A stretch of DNA of 64,000 nt from Clostridium muellerianum (GTDB lineage Bacteria > Bacillota > Clostridia > Clostridiales > Clostridiaceae): NCBI RefSeq assembly GCF_012926525.1, contig NZ_JABBNI010000018.1, positions 1-64,000 on the forward strand, in the 5' to 3' direction. Shown piece after piece: positions 62,696 through 64,000 of this stretch. A program made the translations under genes and the position numbers. Position 1 is the stretch's first letter, and every line of letters begins with the position of its first letter. The notes beneath the pieces are model-generated. The model worked only from the letters and a program-made list of their open reading frames with translations. It searched no databases and had not been told where the DNA came from.

Positions 62696-62911
62696 GGTTA
62701 AATCTCCTCTATGTGTTTTAATTGAATTAAGAATGTTAACAATTTATAATGTATATACACATTGTAATACTTTACTAAAATTATTACAATAGTATAGAAT
62801 TAACTTATAATAAGCCATTATGCAAGAAATTATATGTATTTTAATAATGTATTAATATTCATAATTTAAGCATAATAGGTTAAATTACGCAAGGAGAAAA
62901 ATATTTTTAAT

Positions 62912-64000
62912 ATGAATGACTTAGATATATATCAAAAAAAATCAGTTTACACTAAAGATGAAAATGTGTTAATAGTAGCACCACCAGGATCTGGGAAAAC
63001 TGCAGTAATTGTGAACAGAACAGCATATCTTATAAATGATTTAGGTGTCAATCCTAATAATATGGTGGTCATAACTTTTACTAAAGCAGCTGCTGTAAAT
63101 ATGAAAAAAAGGTATATAAATATGACTGGCAGCAAACATACACCTTTTTTTGGAACTTTTCATGGGCTTTTTTATAAAATACTTATGAGACATGTAAGAA
63201 AAGTTAATATAATAGATAGTTCAAAAACTTATAGAATAATAAATGAAGTTTTAATATCTTTCTTAGATTCAGTGGGAGATGAAAAAATTAGAGAGGTAAT
63301 AAATAATATATCTCTTTTCAAAAATAGTAAGGAAGAATTAGAATATTTTAAGCCAAGTATAGATAAAGATATTTTTGTACAGTGCTTTAGAGTATATGAA
63401 GAGTATAAAGAAGAAAATCAACTTATGGATTTTGATGATCTTCAACTAAATGCTAAAAAACTATTTTTAGAAAATCCCAATCTTTTAGCATCATACAGAA
63501 GGCTTTTTAAGTATTTACTGGTAGATGAATTTCAAGACTGTGATAGTATTCAAATAGAGCTTTTACAGATGCTTGGGCAAAATAATTCTATTTTCGCAGT
63601 AGGCGATGAGGATCAGTGTATCTACGGGTTTAGAGGATCAAGACCTGACTGTATGGTTAACTTTAATGAATATTTTAAAGATGGTAAAAAGATATTTTTA
63701 TGTACTAATTATAGAAGTAATGAAAACATAGTAGATATTTCAAAGAAAATAGTTGCAGGTAATAAAAATAGAAATAATAAAGTCATAGAGTCAAATAAGA
63801 AAACAAGAGGTATTATAAATTTTTTTAAATTAAGTGATGAAAAAGAACAGGCATTAAATATATGTAAAACAATAGAAAGTTTATGCGAAGATCAATCTTA
63901 TAATTTAGAAGACTTTGCAGTATTATATAGAACTAATTTAGAAAATAGAAGTGTTGTAGATGTTATGCTGAAAAGAGAAATACCTTTTAAAATATTGGAT
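62912..64000 (+). CDS. UvrD/Rep-family DNA helicase (5' part; runs off the window)
   Basis: The 363 codons to the window edge stay open. They show superfamily 1A helicase motifs: motif I VLIVAPPGSGKTAVI, Ia VVITFTKAAAVNMKKR, TFHGLFYKIL, II YLLVDEFQDCDSIQIELL, III AVGDEDQCIYGFRGSRPD and IV FLCTNYRS. It should be an ATP-dependent 3'-5' helicase acting in repair. The ATG at 62912 has AAGGAG, but at ~15 nt, which is long. The C-terminal half (2B, motif V/VI) lies beyond the window, so I cannot say whether it is PcrA-like or a smaller UvrD-like clostridial protein. Confidence 0.9.
   Translation, partial: MNDLDIYQKKSVYTKDENVLIVAPPGSGKTAVIVNRTAYLINDLGVNPNNMVVITFTKAAAVNMKKRYINMTGSKHTPFFGTFHGLFYKILMRHVRKVNIIDSSKTYRIINEVLISFLDSVGDEKIREVINNISLFKNSKEELEYFKPSIDKDIFVQCFRVYEEYKEENQLMDFDDLQLNAKKLFLENPNLLASYRRLFKYLLVDEFQDCDSIQIELLQMLGQNNSIFAVGDEDQCIYGFRGSRPDCMVNFNEYFKDGKKIFLCTNYRSNENIVDISKKIVAGNKNRNNKVIESNKKTRGIINFFKLSDEKEQALNICKTIESLCEDQSYNLEDFAVLYRTNLENRSVVDVMLKREIPFKILD

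Noticed and set aside
1-64000. CRISPR array, prophage, restriction or toxin-antitoxin defence system
   Set aside because: No regularly spaced short repeats, phage structural genes, methylases or TA pairs are visible; repeats found are dispersed inverted-repeat elements.

Overview
The window is very AT-rich and reads as a chromosomal segment of a spore-forming, anaerobic Clostridium (sensu stricto). The support is a spoVA germination operon, a lactate operon of the LDH/Etf electron-confurcating type known from acetogens, an oxygen-labile-looking molybdenum hydroxylase set, strong AGGAGG ribosome-binding sites and many TTG/GTG starts. I cannot name the species. There is no prophage, CRISPR array, toxin-antitoxin locus or complete IS element. 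The foreign or decaying material consists of short non-coding repeats and broken genes.

Layout. 1-416: end of an rRNA operon (23S 3' end, 5S, tRNA-Asn). 0.7-4.8 kb: UDP-galactopyranose mutase with a glycosyltransferase, YwbE, and a cation/proton antiporter preceded by an attenuator-like leader. 5.0-7.1 kb: a RocR-like sigma-54 activator and a dimethylargininase-family gene with its own sigma-54 promoter; that gene has lost an internal block. 7.4-18.9 kb is signalling: an orphan 127-aa protein, a PAS-GGDEF-HD-GYP protein, an OmpR/kinase/lipoprotein operon, and a FIST sensor with a degenerate receiver and a PAS kinase, then a ferritin-like protein. 19-24.3 kb: secreted purple acid phosphatase, a truncated cell-wall-binding gene, an RT scrap, a HAD phosphatase and an RNase H-like nuclease.

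24.4-31.3 kb: lactate catabolism (GntR/FadR regulator, a deleted lactate permease, nickel-pincer lactate racemase, EtfB, ferredoxin-EtfA, FAD lactate dehydrogenase). 31.4-34.9 kb: spoVA2-type operon DUF1657-DUF421-spoVAC-spoVAD-spoVAE-DUF1657. 35-39.4 kb: a binding-protein remnant, then an intact FecCD-type ABC importer that includes a THEP1-like NTPase. 40-43.4 kb: topoisomerase III and an aromatic-acid-exporter-like protein. 43.6-49.3 kb: three-subunit molybdenum hydroxylase and, convergent to it, a xanthine/uracil-type permease behind a purine riboswitch, together suggesting purine salvage or catabolism. 50-64 kb: housekeeping genes (gltX, MCP, GAPDH, DHOD-like Fe-S protein, TM1266-like regulator, beta-CASP hydrolase, Nudix, D,D-carboxypeptidase, nicotinate phosphoribosyltransferase) and the start of a UvrD-like helicase.

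Two themes cut across the window. First, at least four families of small inverted-repeat elements (A x2, B x3, C x2, D x2) sit between genes, several of them where terminators are expected. Second, several genes carry internal deletions or truncations (dimethylargininase, lactate permease, binding protein, cell-wall-binding protein) while their neighbours are intact. I see no clear-cut new defence or biosynthetic system. The best candidates for undescribed biology are the FIST / pseudo-receiver / kinase module, the antiporter leader, the NTPase-containing importer, and the repeat families.
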